Below are positions 1-10,152 of a stretch of 51,014 bases of DNA, in pieces (the first letter of the stretch is position 1; the number at the start of each line of letters is the position of its first letter). This DNA is from Actinomycetes bacterium. GTDB taxonomy: Bacteria > Actinomycetota > Actinomycetes > Actinomycetales > Dermatophilaceae. The stretch is taken from NCBI GenBank assembly GCA_029778715.1, contig JAKOPT010000090.1, positions 80,336 through 131,349 of the forward strand, in the 5' to 3' direction. The notes below the pieces were generated by a model. The model did no database searches, was not told the origin of the DNA, and worked only from the letters and a program-made list of their open reading frames with translations. A program made the position numbers and the translations under genes.

Positions 1-1141
1 CCGCGGCGGCGTGCGGGTTGGTCGCCTTGGAGTCGTCGACGTAGCGGACCCCGGCAATCGTGCCGGCCTCGGCGATCCGGTGCGGTTCGGGGCGGAAGTC
101 CCGCAGCCCTTGGCGCACCGCCGCCGCCGGTATGCCGTGGGCGCGCGCCAGGGCCGCCGCCGCCAGGGCGTTGGCCACCTGATGCGGCGCCACGCTCGGG
201 GCCGACCCGCGCACATCGTCGAGGGTGCCGAGTTCGGCGGCGCGGTGCGCACGCTCGTCGACGAAGGCCCGGTCGGCAAGGACGTCGTCGACCAGGCCGA
301 GCATCGAGGGGGCCGGGATGCCCAGCGTGAACCCGACGGCGCGGCACCCCTCCTGGACCTCGGCGTCCGCCACGAGTTGTTCGGTTTGCGGGTCCTCGAC
401 GTTGTAGACGCACGCGATCTCGGTGTTCGCGTAGACCTTGCCCTTGGCCGCGAGATACTCCGCGTAGGAGCCGTGCCAGTCGATGTGGTCGGGGGCAACG
501 TTGAGACAGGCCGAGGCGCGGGGCGCGAGCGAATGGGACCAGTGCAACTGGAAACTCGACAACTCCACGGCGAGCACGTCGTAGGGGGTGGGGTCCAGGA
601 TCGCTTCGAGGATCGGGGTGCCCACGTTGCCCACGCTGGTGGCCCGCAAGCCGGCGGCCCGGAGCATCGCCGTGAGCATCTGGACCGTCGTGGTCTTGCC
701 GTTGGTGCCGGTGAGGATGAGCCAGGGCGCGGCGCCGTGGCGCGGGCGCAGCCGCCAGGCGAGTTCGACGTCACCCCAGATGGGCAGGCCCGCCTGGGCC
801 GCGGCGGCGAGCACCCGGTGGTGCGGGGGCCACCCGGGCGAGGTGACGACCAGGTCGATGGGGCCCTCGGGCAGCCCCTCGACGTGCCCGGGGCCCAGGC
901 GCAACTGCGCCCCGAGGAGGTCGAGCAGCCGGGCCCGTTCGGCGAGCGCGGTGCCCGGCTGGGGAGCGACGCCGTCGATGACGACAACCTGCGCGCCCTT
1001 CTCCGACAAGGCATCGGCGGCGGCGAACCCGCTGATCCCCAGCCCGGCAACGAGCACCCGCAGCCCGGCCCAGGGGGCGTCGCGGTGCGTCAAATCCACG
1101 GTGCGAGGCGACCTCAGCGGGCCCCGCGGCATACCCGTCAT
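1..1141 (-). CDS. murD: UDP-N-acetylmuramoyl-L-alanine:D-glutamate ligase, 3' end beyond window
   Basis: Cytoplasmic Mur ligase that adds D-glutamate to UDP-MurNAc-L-Ala using ATP. About 380 codons are visible and the C-terminus runs off the left edge. An N-terminal dinucleotide-fold glycine motif (VAGLGISG) follows a leader of about 25 residues. The ATP-binding GTNGKTT lies near residues 145-151, followed by a conserved stretch ELSSFQL and the DHxDWH region. The C-terminal ligase-domain motif DDSKATNP is just visible at the edge. The ATG at 1139-1141 overlaps the mraY stop in an ATGA junction, which fixes the start and implies translational coupling. Last visible gene of the dcw operon. Confidence 0.95.
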   Translation of the reverse strand, partial: MTGMPRGPLRSPRTVDLTHRDAPWAGLRVLVAGLGISGFAAADALSEKGAQVVVIDGVAPQPGTALAERARLLDLLGAQLRLGPGHVEGLPEGPIDLVVTSPGWPPHHRVLAAAAQAGLPIWGDVELAWRLRPRHGAAPWLILTGTNGKTTTVQMLTAMLRAAGLRATSVGNVGTPILEAILDPTPYDVLAVELSSFQLHWSHSLAPRASACLNVAPDHIDWHGSYAEYLAAKGKVYANTEIACVYNVEDPQTEQLVADAEVQEGCRAVGFTLGIPAPSMLGLVDDVLADRAFVDERAHRAAELGTLDDVRGSAPSVAPHQVANALAAAALARAHGIPAAAVRQGLRDFRPEPHRIAEAGTIAGVRYVDDSKATNPHAAA

Positions 1142-2223
1142 AGCCCGCCCACGACCCACTCGGCATAGAACAGCCCCAGCCCCAGGGCGACGAACAGCCC
1201 GGCGACGATCCAGAACCGGACGACGATCGTGACCTCCTGCCAGCCGAGGAGTTCGAAGTGGTGCTGGAGCGGGGCCATCCGGAACACCCGCTTACCGGTG
1301 GTCTTGAACGAGGCGACCTGGATGATGACCGACAAGGTGATGATGACGAACAACCCACCCAGGATGATGACGAGCAACTGGGTGCGGCTGGTGATCGCCA
1401 GCCCGGCCATCAGCCCGCCGAGGGCGAGCGAGCCGGTGTCGCCCATGAAGATCTTGGCCGGCGAGGTGTTCCACCAGAGGAAGCCGAAGCAGGCCCCCAT
1501 CGCGGCAGCGGCGACGGTGGCCAGGTCGTGCGGGTCGCGGATCGCGTAACAGTTGACGCCCGCGGTGAGGGAGGCGCAGTTCTGGTTGAACTCCCAGACC
1601 CCGATGAGGATGTAGGCGGCGAACACCATGCACGAGGCGCCGGTGGCGAGCCCGTCGAGGCCGTCGGTGAGGTTCACGGCATTGGAGGTCGCCGCCACGA
1701 TGATGTTGGCCCACAGGATGAAGAGGATGACCCCGACGATCGTCCCCGCGAACGCCAAGTCGAGGTTGAGGTCCCGGACGAACGAGATCCTTGTCGAGGC
1801 CGGGGTGAGGCCGACGCGGTTGGGGAACTGGAGGGCGAGGAAGCCGAAAAGCACGGCGACGAGCGTCTGCCCGGCGAGTTTCTCCTTGGTCCGCAGCCCC
1901 AGGCTGCGCTGCTTGGAGATCTTGATGTAGTCGTCGAGGAACCCCACGAGACCCAGGCCGGTCATGAGGAACAGGACGAGCACCCCGGACCAGGTCGGCG
2001 CCCGCCAGAACACCAGGTGCGCGATGGCGTAGGCGAACAACGTGGAGAGGACGATGACCGCCCCACCCATCGTCGGGGTACCGCGTTTCGTGTGGTGCGA
2101 CGTGGGGCCGTCGTCCCGGATGAACTGGCCGTAGCCCTTCTTGACGAGGACCTTGATGAAGGCCGGCGTGCCGAAGAGGGCAAGGATCAGGGACGTCACC
2201 GCGGCGACGAGAACGGCTAGCAC
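1138..2223 (-). CDS. mraY: phospho-N-acetylmuramoyl-pentapeptide-transferase
   Basis: Integral membrane enzyme that transfers phospho-MurNAc-pentapeptide from UDP to undecaprenyl phosphate, giving lipid I. The 361-residue length is normal for MraY and the chain is a run of about ten hydrophobic helices. Visible active-site motifs are the aspartate pair in LDDYIK (residues 97-98), [13 protein letters not shown] (181-193), GDTGS (261-265) and QHHFE (320-324). The GTG start directly abuts the murF stop, and the 3' end overlaps murD by 4 nt. Confidence 0.97.
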   Translation of the reverse strand: MLAVLVAAVTSLILALFGTPAFIKVLVKKGYGQFIRDDGPTSHHTKRGTPTMGGAVIVLSTLFAYAIAHLVFWRAPTWSGVLVLFLMTGLGLVGFLDDYIKISKQRSLGLRTKEKLAGQTLVAVLFGFLALQFPNRVGLTPASTRISFVRDLNLDLAFAGTIVGVILFILWANIIVAATSNAVNLTDGLDGLATGASCMVFAAYILIGVWEFNQNCASLTAGVNCYAIRDPHDLATVAAAAMGACFGFLWWNTSPAKIFMGDTGSLALGGLMAGLAITSRTQLLVIILGGLFVIITLSVIIQVASFKTTGKRVFRMAPLQHHFELLGWQEVTIVVRFWIVAGLFVALGLGLFYAEWVVGGL

Positions 2224-3645
2224 TCAGTGTTCTCCTTCCGGCGCGGCGACGAGTTCTCCGAGCCACCGTAGCCCGGCATCCCGGCTCGACTTGAACAACA
2301 CGACGTCACCGGGGCGAAGGTGTTGCTCAAGTAACTCCGCCGCGGCCTGCGGGTCGCCCACCAGGTGGACCCGTATGCCGTTCGCTCCCGGCGCGCTCGC
2401 CCCCTGCGCGATCCCCGCCGCGGTCTCCCCGACGACGACCAACTCGTCGATCCCGGCGGCGACCGCCGCCGCACCAACCCCGGCGTGCTCGGCGTCCGCG
2501 TCCGCGCCGAGTTCGAGCATCGTGCCCAGGACCGCCCAGGTGTGGCGCGGCGGCCGATCCGCCGTGCCGGCGCCCAGGTCGGCGAGCGCCGTGAGGGCCG
2601 CGCGCATCGACTCGGGATTGGCGTTGTACGCGTCGTTGACGACGGTCACCCCGTCCACGCGTTCGGTGACCTCCATCCGCCACCGGCTGACCGGCCCGGC
2701 GTCGGCCAGGGCCGCCACGATTTCGGGCAGGGCCAGCCCGGCTTCGAGAGCCACGGCCACGACGGCGAGGGCATTGCCGACATGGTGGCGCCCGACGAGC
2801 GCGAGCGTCACCGGGACCGAACCTGCGGGGGTGTGGAGCGTGAACCGTGGCCGACCACCGGAGTCGACCCGCACGTCCTCGGCTCGCACGACCGCGTCGG
2901 GCGCCTCACCGACGAGGACGACCCGGGCGCGGGTGTGCTGCGCCATCGCCCGCACGGCGGGGTCATCGGCATTGAGGACCGCCACCCCGTCCTGCGGGAG
3001 CGCCTCGATGAGTTCGGCCTTGGCAGTGGCGATGGCCGCCCGCGACCCGAACTCACCGACATGGGCCGAACCCACATTGAGGACCACCCCGATCCGTGGG
3101 GGCGCCATCTGGGCGAGATAACGCACATGCCCGATGCCCCGGGCGCCCATCTCGACGATGAGGAACCGGGTGTCGGGGCGCACCCGGCATACGGTCAGTG
3201 GCACGCCCACCTCGGAGTTGAACGAGCCTTCGGGGGCGATCGTCGGCCCCGCGTGGCCCAAGACGATTCCGAGCAGGTCCTTGGTGCTCGTCTTGCCCGA
3301 GGAGCCGGTGATGCCGACGACGAGCAGGTCGGGGCGGGCGTCGACGACGGCCCGAGCGAGCGCGGCGAACCCGGCTTGCACGTCGTCGACGACGATGACC
3401 GGGAGGCCGGGGACCTCGGGGGCCAGCCGGGTGGTGAGGGCGGCCACGGCGCCCCCGTCGCGCGCCGCGGCGAGAAAGTCGTGGCCGTCGCGGCTCTCCC
3501 CGACCCGGGCGATGTAGAGCGAGCCGGGCCGGGCCTGACGGGAGTCGGTGACGACGTCGGCATCGACGATCACCGACGCCGCTTCGGGCGGGTGGAGGAT
3601 GCCCCCGGTCACGTCGGCCACTTGGGACAAGGTCATCGGGATCAC
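2224..3645 (-). CDS. murF: UDP-MurNAc-tripeptide:D-alanyl-D-alanine ligase
   Basis: Cytoplasmic Mur ligase adding D-Ala-D-Ala to the UDP-MurNAc tripeptide, the last cytoplasmic step. The protein has 473 residues, usual for MurF. The ATP-binding loop GSSGKTS is at 114-120, and a VNDAYNANPESM segment typical of MurF occupies the central domain. The ATG at 3643-3645 overlaps the murE stop (ATGA). It sits in the canonical murE-murF-mraY order and is probably co-transcribed from the mraZ promoter. Confidence 0.97.
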   Translation of the reverse strand: MIPMTLSQVADVTGGILHPPEAASVIVDADVVTDSRQARPGSLYIARVGESRDGHDFLAAARDGGAVAALTTRLAPEVPGLPVIVVDDVQAGFAALARAVVDARPDLLVVGITGSSGKTSTKDLLGIVLGHAGPTIAPEGSFNSEVGVPLTVCRVRPDTRFLIVEMGARGIGHVRYLAQMAPPRIGVVLNVGSAHVGEFGSRAAIATAKAELIEALPQDGVAVLNADDPAVRAMAQHTRARVVLVGEAPDAVVRAEDVRVDSGGRPRFTLHTPAGSVPVTLALVGRHHVGNALAVVAVALEAGLALPEIVAALADAGPVSRWRMEVTERVDGVTVVNDAYNANPESMRAALTALADLGAGTADRPPRHTWAVLGTMLELGADADAEHAGVGAAAVAAGIDELVVVGETAAGIAQGASAPGANGIRVHLVGDPQAAAELLEQHLRPGDVVLFKSSRDAGLRWLGELVAAPEGEH

Positions 3646-5273
3646 GCGGGGTCCTCCCCGTCGGTGGCTATGCCGGCGGCCGTGGTGTCCGCGGCGAGAG
3701 GGGCAGCGATCGTCGCGTCAAGGGCCGCGCGGGCCTCGACCCGGTCGTCGAAGGGGTGGACCTGGCCGGCGATCTCCTGGCCCCGCTCGTGCCCCTTGCC
3801 GAGCACGGCGACCGTCGCGCCCGGGCCGGCGGCGCGGGCCGCGGCCACAGCGGCACGGATCGCCTCGGCCCGGTCCCCGACTTCGAGGATGGCAACCCGG
3901 CTGTCCCGGGCGCGGGCCGTGCCCTGCGCCCCGGCGCGCACCGCGGCCCGGATGAGCGCGGGGTCTTCCGAGCGCGGGTTGTCGTCGGTCACGACGACCA
4001 GATCGGCGAACTCGGCCGCGGCGGCACCCATGGCCTCGCGTTTGTCCCGGTCACGGTCCCCACCGGCACCGGTGACGACGACCAACCGCCCTGGAGTCGT
4101 CGGCCGCAGGGCCCTCAGGGCGGCTCGGATCGCCTCCGGTGAGTGGGCGTAGTCGACGACGACGCGGGGCGCTTCCTGGTCGCCGGGGGCGGATGCCACC
4201 ACTTCCATCCGGCCCGGGACGTGCGGGTCGGTGAGGATGGCCGCGGCCACGGACGCCGGTGACAGTCCGAGCAGGAGCAGGACGACGCTCGCCAGCGCCG
4301 TGTTGGCGATGTTGAAGTCGCCGGGCAGTGCCGAGGCGAGGGCCAGTTCCACTGGGGCACCGTCGAGGCCGCGCCCGGTGAGGGTGAACCGGCTCGGGTC
4401 GTTGTCGGCGACCCGCGCGGTCCAGTCGGCGGCCACGTCCGGACGGGTGGTCACGGTCGTCAGCGGCACCGCCTCGTCGCGGGCGACCTGGGCCGCGAGC
4501 CGCCGACCCCAGGCGTCGTCAACGCAGACGAGGGCCCGAGCGGCCCGGGCGGGGGTGAACAACTCGGCCTTGGCGGCGAAATAGTCCTCCATGTCGGCGT
4601 GGAAGTCGAGATGGTCCTGGGAGAGATTGGTGAACGCGGCCACGGCATACCGGATGCCGTCGACCCGATGCTGGCGCAACGCGTGCGAAGAGACCTCCAT
4701 GACGCAGAAGTCCAGGCCGCGCTGGGCCATGACGGCAAGCAGGGCGTGAACGTCGGGTGCCTCGGGGGTCGTGCGAATGCTCGCCACCGTCTCGTCGGCG
4801 ATCCGGGTTTCGACGGTCCCGATGAGTCCAGCCGGGTGACCGAGCGCGGTGAGCGCCGAATGGATGAGGTATGCCGTGGTCGTCTTGCCGTTGGTGCCGG
4901 TGAGGCCGACGACCGCCAGTTGCTGCGCGCCCTCGCCGTAGATCAGCGCGCTGACGGCGCCGAGAGCGGCCCGGGGGTCCGCGACGACAAGAACCGGGAC
5001 GCTGGCGCGGGCCAGCAGGTCCACGCCCGTGGGGTCGGTGAGGATCGCCACCGCGCCGGCGGCGACCGCCTGGCCCGCGAATTTCGCGCCGTGCGTGCGA
5101 GCGCCCGGGAGGGCGGCATACAGGTCACCGGGGAGGACCGCCCGGGAGTCCAGCGTGACCCCCGTGACCACCGCTGAGTCACCCCTCGGCCCCACCACCG
5201 TGGCGTCGGCGAGGAGGTCGCTCAACTTCGCCAACGGGAGCGACCGGGGCGGACTCGGTCGGAGCGGGGACAC
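3642..5273 (-). CDS. murE: UDP-MurNAc-dipeptide:diaminopimelate ligase
   Basis: Adds the third stem-peptide residue. The 543-residue protein carries GTNGKTT (125-131), a lysine in the DYFAAKAELF segment (residue 235) at the position carbamylated in Mur ligases, and DNPRSEDP (431-438). In this family DNPR marks enzymes that take diaminopimelate, whereas lysine-adding enzymes differ at the Arg, so DAP-type peptidoglycan is inferred. GTG start at 5271-5273, 11 nt after the ftsI stop. The N-terminus has about 12 extra residues before the conserved domain, so a slightly later start is possible. Confidence 0.96.
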   Translation of the reverse strand: MSPLRPSPPRSLPLAKLSDLLADATVVGPRGDSAVVTGVTLDSRAVLPGDLYAALPGARTHGAKFAGQAVAAGAVAILTDPTGVDLLARASVPVLVVADPRAALGAVSALIYGEGAQQLAVVGLTGTNGKTTTAYLIHSALTALGHPAGLIGTVETRIADETVASIRTTPEAPDVHALLAVMAQRGLDFCVMEVSSHALRQHRVDGIRYAVAAFTNLSQDHLDFHADMEDYFAAKAELFTPARAARALVCVDDAWGRRLAAQVARDEAVPLTTVTTRPDVAADWTARVADNDPSRFTLTGRGLDGAPVELALASALPGDFNIANTALASVVLLLLGLSPASVAAAILTDPHVPGRMEVVASAPGDQEAPRVVVDYAHSPEAIRAALRALRPTTPGRLVVVTGAGGDRDRDKREAMGAAAAEFADLVVVTDDNPRSEDPALIRAAVRAGAQGTARARDSRVAILEVGDRAEAIRAAVAAARAAGPGATVAVLGKGHERGQEIAGQVHPFDDRVEARAALDATIAAPLAADTTAAGIATDGEDPA

Positions 5274-5284
5274 GATCTGCGACC

Positions 5285-7480
5285 CTACCTGCCCGAGGAG
5301 CCCCGCGTGTTACGCAGGGTTGTCGGGTCGGCCGCCGCCGTCGACGGGTCGACCTCAAGGGTGAGTTGCGGGGCGGGAGTGCCCGTCGGGGGGATCGCCA
5401 AGTCCTGCAGGGCATAGGTCATCACGTCGTGGAACACGGGGGCCGCGACCAACCCACCGAAGTAGCCCTTGATCGGGCGCTGGAGGATGACCGCGACCAC
5501 CACCTGGGGGTCGTCCGCGGGCGCAAACCCGATGAAACTCGCGGTCTTGCCGCTATACCCGCCGACGGCCGGGTCGAAACGGTCCGCGGTGCCGGTCTTG
5601 CCCGCGACCCGGTAACCGGCGATCTGGGCCTGCGGGGCCGTGCCCTGCTCGCTCACGACGCCCTCGAGCATGGCGCTCAGCTGGGTGGCGACCGCCTGGT
5701 CGACGACCCGCACGCCTTGGGGCGTCTTGGCCTGGGTCTGCGAGCCGTCCGGGTTGGTCACGGACGCGACGAGGGTCGGCGGAATGCGCACCCCGCCGTT
5801 GGCGATCGTCTGGAACACCTCGGCCGCCTGGATCGCCGTCAAGGAAAGCCCCTGACCAAAGGCGACCGTCGTGCGCTGGGTGCCGCTCCACTGCCCGGAG
5901 GGCGTGAGCAGACCCGCGGACTCCCCGGGGAAGTTGACACCCGACGGCGCGCCCAGGCCGAACTTGCGGAAATAGCCCTCCAGCTGCGCCGAGGTCAGGG
6001 TCTCGCTGACCAGCACGGTGCCGATGTTGCTCGACTGGGCGAGGACTCCGGTGACGGTGCGGTATTCGGTGCCGTGCCCTTCGGCGTCGTTGAAGACCTG
6101 ACCGGAACGCGGCAGGGTGGGCGGGACGATGACGGGCGTGGTCGGCGTGACCTTCTTTTCCTGGAGCGCCGCCGCGATACTCATGAGTTTGGCCGTCGAT
6201 CCCGGCTCGAACACCTCCCCGAACGCCTTGTTCGTCAAGCTGCCTTTGGCGTTCTTGATGTCGTTGGGGTCGAAACTCGGGTAGGACGCGACGGCGAGCA
6301 GGGCGCCGGTCTTGGCGTTGAGCGCCACGACCGTGCCGGACAGCGCACCGGTCTCGGTGACCTTCTGGGCTAGGGCGTTTTGGGCGTACCACTGCAGGCT
6401 CGAGTTGATCGTCAAGGTGATGGCAGTGCCGTTGACGGCGTCCTTGCGGGTCGAGGAGGCCGTGGGGATGATGTCACCCGTCGCGCTCGTTTCGAAGGCA
6501 AGTTCTCCGGGGGTTCCCGTGAGGGACTTGTCCATCATGAGTTCGACCCCGCCAGCGGCCTGACCGTTGTTCTGGACGAACCCGACGAGCGCGGCCGCGG
6601 TCGGTCCGGTGGGGTAGCTGCGCTCGGGGACGGACACGTCGCCCCCGGGGCGGACGTCCTTGTAGATGCCGGGGATCCGCAGGTCGTTGACCTTGCGCCA
6701 CACGAGTGGGGTGGCCTTGGCCGCGAGGATCGAGTAGCGACCGGGGCCGGTCAGCCGGGCGGTGACGTCGTCGACCGTCAGGTCGAGCAGCGGCGCGAGG
6801 GCGGTCGCTGCCTGCCGGATCGCCTCGGCCGAGTGCGCGGGCGTGCACTCGTTCTTGCCGGTCTTGTAGGTGCACACCGAGGTTGGGTCGGCGACGATCG
6901 TCACCCGCTCGACACTCGAGGCAAGCACCACGCCGTCGCTGGAGCGGATCTCGCCGCGCAGGGCGGGCACGGTGACGGTGGCGGTGCGCTGTTTGCGGGC
7001 CTCGGCGGCCACGCGTGAGGCATCCCAGCCCTGGATGCGCACCAGCTGGGCGGCAAAAACGGTGAGCACGAAGAGAATGGCGATGAATAGGCCGCGGACC
7101 CGACGGGGCGGGGTCCCCACGCGGGGGCGCCGACGCGGGGGCCGGGGGGGCCGCGGAGGGGGCGCGGCGGGAATCACCGGTGGGGTATGCCGCGGGCTCG
7201 GCGACCGCTGCCCCGCCGAGCGGGGCGCCTGGCCCGAAGGTGTCTCGCGGTGCGCGGTCCCGGCCCGTGCGGTGCCCGAGCGGGGCGGCGCGGCACGCCG
7301 CTGGGCCGCGCGGGAGCCGGCCCCTGACGAGACCGGCGTTCGGCTCGCCGTGCGCGCGGGGCCGCTCGGGACTGCGACGAGGGTGGCTGGACGCCGCGCT
7401 CCCATCCGCCCGGTCGGTATGGGACGCGTCGTCGACCGCCCCGAGCTGCCACCCGTGGGGAGCTTCGGTGGAGGGGTCAC
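5285..7480 (-). CDS. ftsI: septal class B penicillin-binding protein (transpeptidase)
   Basis: Cell-division transpeptidase that cross-links septal peptidoglycan, working with FtsW and the FtsL/FtsQ complex. The 731 residues divide into a Pro/Arg/Ser-rich cytoplasmic tail (1-128), one membrane segment (about 129-146), a PBP dimer domain, and the transpeptidase domain. That domain has the SxxK motif STAK (428-431, catalytic Ser428), SSN (483-485) and KTG (628-630). The basic, low-complexity N-terminal tail is long for the family. GTG start; a 50-nt gap separates it from the FtsL-like gene upstream. Confidence 0.96.
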   Translation of the reverse strand: MTPPPKLPTGGSSGRSTTRPIPTGRMGARRPATLVAVPSGPARTASRTPVSSGAGSRAAQRRAAPPRSGTARAGTAHRETPSGQAPRSAGQRSPSPRHTPPVIPAAPPPRPPRPPRRRPRVGTPPRRVRGLFIAILFVLTVFAAQLVRIQGWDASRVAAEARKQRTATVTVPALRGEIRSSDGVVLASSVERVTIVADPTSVCTYKTGKNECTPAHSAEAIRQAATALAPLLDLTVDDVTARLTGPGRYSILAAKATPLVWRKVNDLRIPGIYKDVRPGGDVSVPERSYPTGPTAAALVGFVQNNGQAAGGVELMMDKSLTGTPGELAFETSATGDIIPTASSTRKDAVNGTAITLTINSSLQWYAQNALAQKVTETGALSGTVVALNAKTGALLAVASYPSFDPNDIKNAKGSLTNKAFGEVFEPGSTAKLMSIAAALQEKKVTPTTPVIVPPTLPRSGQVFNDAEGHGTEYRTVTGVLAQSSNIGTVLVSETLTSAQLEGYFRKFGLGAPSGVNFPGESAGLLTPSGQWSGTQRTTVAFGQGLSLTAIQAAEVFQTIANGGVRIPPTLVASVTNPDGSQTQAKTPQGVRVVDQAVATQLSAMLEGVVSEQGTAPQAQIAGYRVAGKTGTADRFDPAVGGYSGKTASFIGFAPADDPQVVVAVILQRPIKGYFGGLVAAPVFHDVMTYALQDLAIPPTGTPAPQLTLEVDPSTAAADPTTLRNTRGSSGR

Positions 7481-7530
7481 GGGTGGTCTCCTGGGCCTAG
7501 GGCGCGAGGCGGCAAGCGCACGGTCGCGGG

Positions 7531-8223
7531 TCAGTGGGTCGTCGGGGCCGCGGTGCCCGCCGGAAGCGGGGTGCGGGTGGTCGTGCTCGTGGTCGCCCCG
7601 GAGGCGCTGTCGACGCTCGTCACCGTCCGCACGACGACGTTGCCGCGGATGGCCGTCACCGTTGTGCGGGTGATCGTGCCCTCATGGGTCACGACCGTCC
7701 CGAGGCCGGGAACGACCGGGGCCGCCGGAGCGGCCGAAGCGGCCGGGGCGGGGGTCGCGGGCACCGTCGGTGCGGCAGCGGGAGCACTGGGCGCAGCCGG
7801 CGTAGCCTGTGCCACCACGCTAAAGCCGCCGTCCCCCGCGGCAGGTTGCGCCACGCCGAGGATCTTGCCGTCGCTCAAGCGCAAGAAGGCCGGAGAACTC
7901 GCGGGCACCATCCCGAGTTTGAGCGCCTTCTGCGCCAACTGCGCCGGGGCGCTTTGCGCGCTGACCGCATGGGTGAGCGCGGCCTGCTCGTCGGCGAGCG
8001 CGTGGGAGGTGTCCTGGAGGTCGTTGAGGACAAAGGACCCTTTGGCCAATGAGGTGTTGAGGAGCAGCACCGACACCAGACCGAGGGTGAGCAGCAACAG
8101 GCAGGTGGCGACCATGGCGGCATGCCCGCGGGGCGCACCCGCGACGACCCGCAACTGCCGCGGCGCCGCGGACCGAGCGGCCGGAGTGCGGGTCAGGGCG
8201 CGCAGGCTGGCCGACTGGCTCAT
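7531..8223 (-). CDS. ftsL: FtsL-like divisome membrane protein
   Basis: Small single-pass protein between rsmH and ftsI, the normal position of ftsL. The 230 residues comprise a basic cytoplasmic N-terminus (1-36), one membrane segment (about 37-57), a short extracytoplasmic helical stretch of coiled-coil character (about 60-105), and an Ala/Pro/Val/Thr-rich tail of about 110 residues. FtsL sequences diverge strongly, so the call rests on topology and position more than on sequence. The Ala/Pro tail is longer than in classical FtsL. The ATG at 8221-8223 overlaps the rsmH stop (ATGA). Confidence 0.75.
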   Translation of the reverse strand: MSQSASLRALTRTPAARSAAPRQLRVVAGAPRGHAAMVATCLLLLTLGLVSVLLLNTSLAKGSFVLNDLQDTSHALADEQAALTHAVSAQSAPAQLAQKALKLGMVPASSPAFLRLSDGKILGVAQPAAGDGGFSVVAQATPAAPSAPAAAPTVPATPAPAASAAPAAPVVPGLGTVVTHEGTITRTTVTAIRGNVVVRTVTSVDSASGATTSTTTRTPLPAGTAAPTTH

Positions 8224-9203
8224 GGGTGGATTCCCTTCGTCGGGCGCGTGCGTTCGGCAGCGCGCAACCGGGCCGAGGCGGAGCGGGGGTTGGCGGCGAC
8301 TTCGTCGGGTCCGGGACGTTCGGCACCGCGGGTGAGCAGCCGCAGGTATGCCGCGTCGTCGGGTCGCTCGACCGGCATCCCGTGCGGGGCGCGGGACCGG
8401 GCGCCGGTGGTGAGCGCCTTCTTGGTGAGCCGGTCTTCGAGGGAGTGGTAGGAGAGCACGGCAATCCGGCCACCGACGGCGAGCCGGTCCAGCGCCACCG
8501 GGAGGGCCCGTTCCCAGGCCCGCAGCTCGCCGTTGACCTCGATGCGCAGCGCCTGGAAGGTGCGCTTGGCCGGGTGGCCACCGGAGCGCTGGGAGGCCGC
8601 GGGGATCGCGGCCCGGAGCACCTCGACGAGCCGCGCCGAGGTCGTGAACGGGGTCTTGGCGCGTTCCCGGACGATGGCGGCGGCGACGCGGCCGGCAAAG
8701 CGCTCCTCGCCGTAGTCGCGAACGATCCGGGCGAGGTCGGCCGCGGCATACGTGTTGACAACATCCGCCGCGGTGAGCCCCGTGTGCTGGCTCATCCGCA
8801 TGTCGAGGGGGGCATCGTGGGCGTAGGCGAACCCGCGGTCCGGCTCGTCCAACTGGAGCGAGGACACCCCGAGGTCGAAAAGGATGGCGTCGGCGGTGTC
8901 GGCGCCTTCGGCGTCGAGGACCTCACCGATCTCGTCGTAGACCGCTTCGACGCCGCGAAAGCGCGATCCGAACTCGGTGAGGCGCTCCCCTGCCAGCAGT
9001 AGCGCGTCCCGGTCCCGGTCGATGCCGATGACGCGCGCCCGCGGGCAGGCCCGCAGCAGCGCCTCGCTGTGCCCGCCCAGGCCCAGCGTCGCGTCGACGA
9101 TGACCGCGCCGTCGGACCGGGCGGCCGGCGCGAGGAGGTCGACGATGCGGTCGCGCAGCACCGGCACGTGGCGGGTGGCCACGGAGTGCTGGGACTCGGT
9201 CAT
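8220..9203 (-). CDS. rsmH: 16S rRNA (cytosine1402-N4)-methyltransferase
   Basis: SAM-dependent methylation of C1402 in the 16S rRNA P site (formerly mraW). The 327 residues show the SAM-binding motif [12 protein letters not shown] (36-47), IGIDRD, the family signature [18 protein letters not shown], and LSYHSLEDR near the C-terminus. The reading frame stays open further upstream. The ATG at 9201-9203 is chosen because it opens the conserved RHVPVL region and has a GAGGAGCC ribosome site just before it. Translationally coupled to the FtsL-like gene. Confidence 0.96.
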   Translation of the reverse strand: MTESQHSVATRHVPVLRDRIVDLLAPAARSDGAVIVDATLGLGGHSEALLRACPRARVIGIDRDRDALLLAGERLTEFGSRFRGVEAVYDEIGEVLDAEGADTADAILFDLGVSSLQLDEPDRGFAYAHDAPLDMRMSQHTGLTAADVVNTYAAADLARIVRDYGEERFAGRVAAAIVRERAKTPFTTSARLVEVLRAAIPAASQRSGGHPAKRTFQALRIEVNGELRAWERALPVALDRLAVGGRIAVLSYHSLEDRLTKKALTTGARSRAPHGMPVERPDDAAYLRLLTRGAERPGPDEVAANPRSASARLRAAERTRPTKGIHP

Positions 9204-9352
9204 GGCTGGCTCCTCTCGAAGTCTCGACGGGCGGGGTGCTGGTGCGGTGGGGCCCTGCCTTTGGGTCCCCATCCGGTCGGCCCGGCGCGGGGGAAGGCGC
9301 GTCGGGAGCGAGCGGCTGGAGGCCGAAAGACAGGGCGATCGGGGCGAGGAGA

Positions 9353-9784
9353 TCAGAGGAGTCCGGGGATGACCTCCTCGGAGGTGTCGGAGTAGGCCTG
9401 CTCGTGCTCGGCGAGCCACCGCTCCCAGGAGGCGGTGTCCCACACCTCGATCCGGGAGCCCTGCCCGATGACGGTGCAGTCGCGGTCCAGGCCGGCGTAG
9501 TGGCGCAGGTGGGCGGGGATGGTCACCCGGCCCTGGCGGTCGGGCACCTCGTCGGAGGCCCCGGAGAGGAAGACCCGCATGAAGTCGCGCACCGAGCGGT
9601 TGGTCGTCGGCGCTTCGCGCATGGTGGCGGTGACCTTCTCGAACTCGGCCATCGGGAAGACGTAGAGACAGCGTTCCTGGCCCCGCGTGACGACCAGGCC
9701 CTCGGCGAGTTGATCCCGGAACTTGGCCGGCAGGAAGAGGCGCCCTTTGTCGTCCAGGCGGGGAGTGTGGGTGCCGAGAAACAT
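9353..9784 (-). CDS. mraZ: MraZ transcriptional regulator
   Basis: First gene of the dcw cluster and its own DNA-binding repressor. The 143 residues, the standard family length, hold two SpoVT/AbrB-like half domains with the repeated DxxxR element: [13 protein letters not shown] near the N-terminus and [13 protein letters not shown] in the second half. The ATG at 9782-9784, preceded by a GGGGAGGT ribosome site, gives the normal N-terminus [11 protein letters not shown]; the frame extends further upstream but without family resemblance. A 149-nt gap follows before rsmH. The operator upstream is listed separately. Confidence 0.96.
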   Translation of the reverse strand: MFLGTHTPRLDDKGRLFLPAKFRDQLAEGLVVTRGQERCLYVFPMAEFEKVTATMREAPTTNRSVRDFMRVFLSGASDEVPDRQGRVTIPAHLRHYAGLDRDCTVIGQGSRIEVWDTASWERWLAEHEQAYSDTSEEVIPGLL

Positions 9785-9814
9785 CGAAGTCGACCTCCCC
9801 TCACCGGGCCGGGG

Positions 9815-9854
9815 GCGACACTTCTCGCCCGTTTCCCCCACTTTACTCCACTTT
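9815..9854 (-). promoter_or_regulatory. MraZ operator: four 10-bp-phased repeats
   Basis: Read on the minus strand, four decamers lie end to end: AAAGTGGAGT, AAAGTGGGGG, AAACGGGCGA and GAAGTGTCGC. The shared core is (A/G)AA(G/C)(T/G)G, starting exactly every 10 bp, 30 nt before the mraZ ATG. MraZ boxes in other bacteria are three or four short direct repeats one helical turn apart upstream of mraZ, which this matches. A possible -10 hexamer TATGGT lies just upstream (about 9865-9870), so bound MraZ would cover the start of transcription. Confidence 0.8.
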
Positions 9855-10152
9855 CATCCCCTGAACCATAGCCTTTCCCTCGGGTGTCGCCGTTCGGATC
9901 GTGTTTGCCCAGGTCAGCCGCGGTGGGGGGAAATGGAGGAGTTGAGGTATGCCGCCCGCTCACGGGGGCGCGGACGGCATACCCCGTCACCCCCTGAGAC
10001 CGAGCCGACCGACTCACGACGCGTCGGCCACGGGCACCGGTCCCGACCGGCGCCCTCGCCACGGCCGCGGCGATGAGGCAAGATCGACGTCATTCCTGGC
10101 CACGACGCCGAGACCGTCGGCGCCGCGGGGCAACAGCGGGAGGAGGACGCCC
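9855..10152. other. divergent intergenic region mraZ / moxR
   Basis: Non-coding DNA between the MraZ operator and moxR. It holds a possible mraZ -10 (TATGGT on the minus strand) and, at 9946-9983, two copies of the iterated octamer in inverted orientation: GGTATGCCG (9946-9954) and CGGCATACC (9975-9983), able to form a 9-bp stem with a 20-nt loop. No convincing promoter for moxR was recognised. The frame that runs through here into moxR lacks family resemblance before 10153. Confidence 0.6.
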
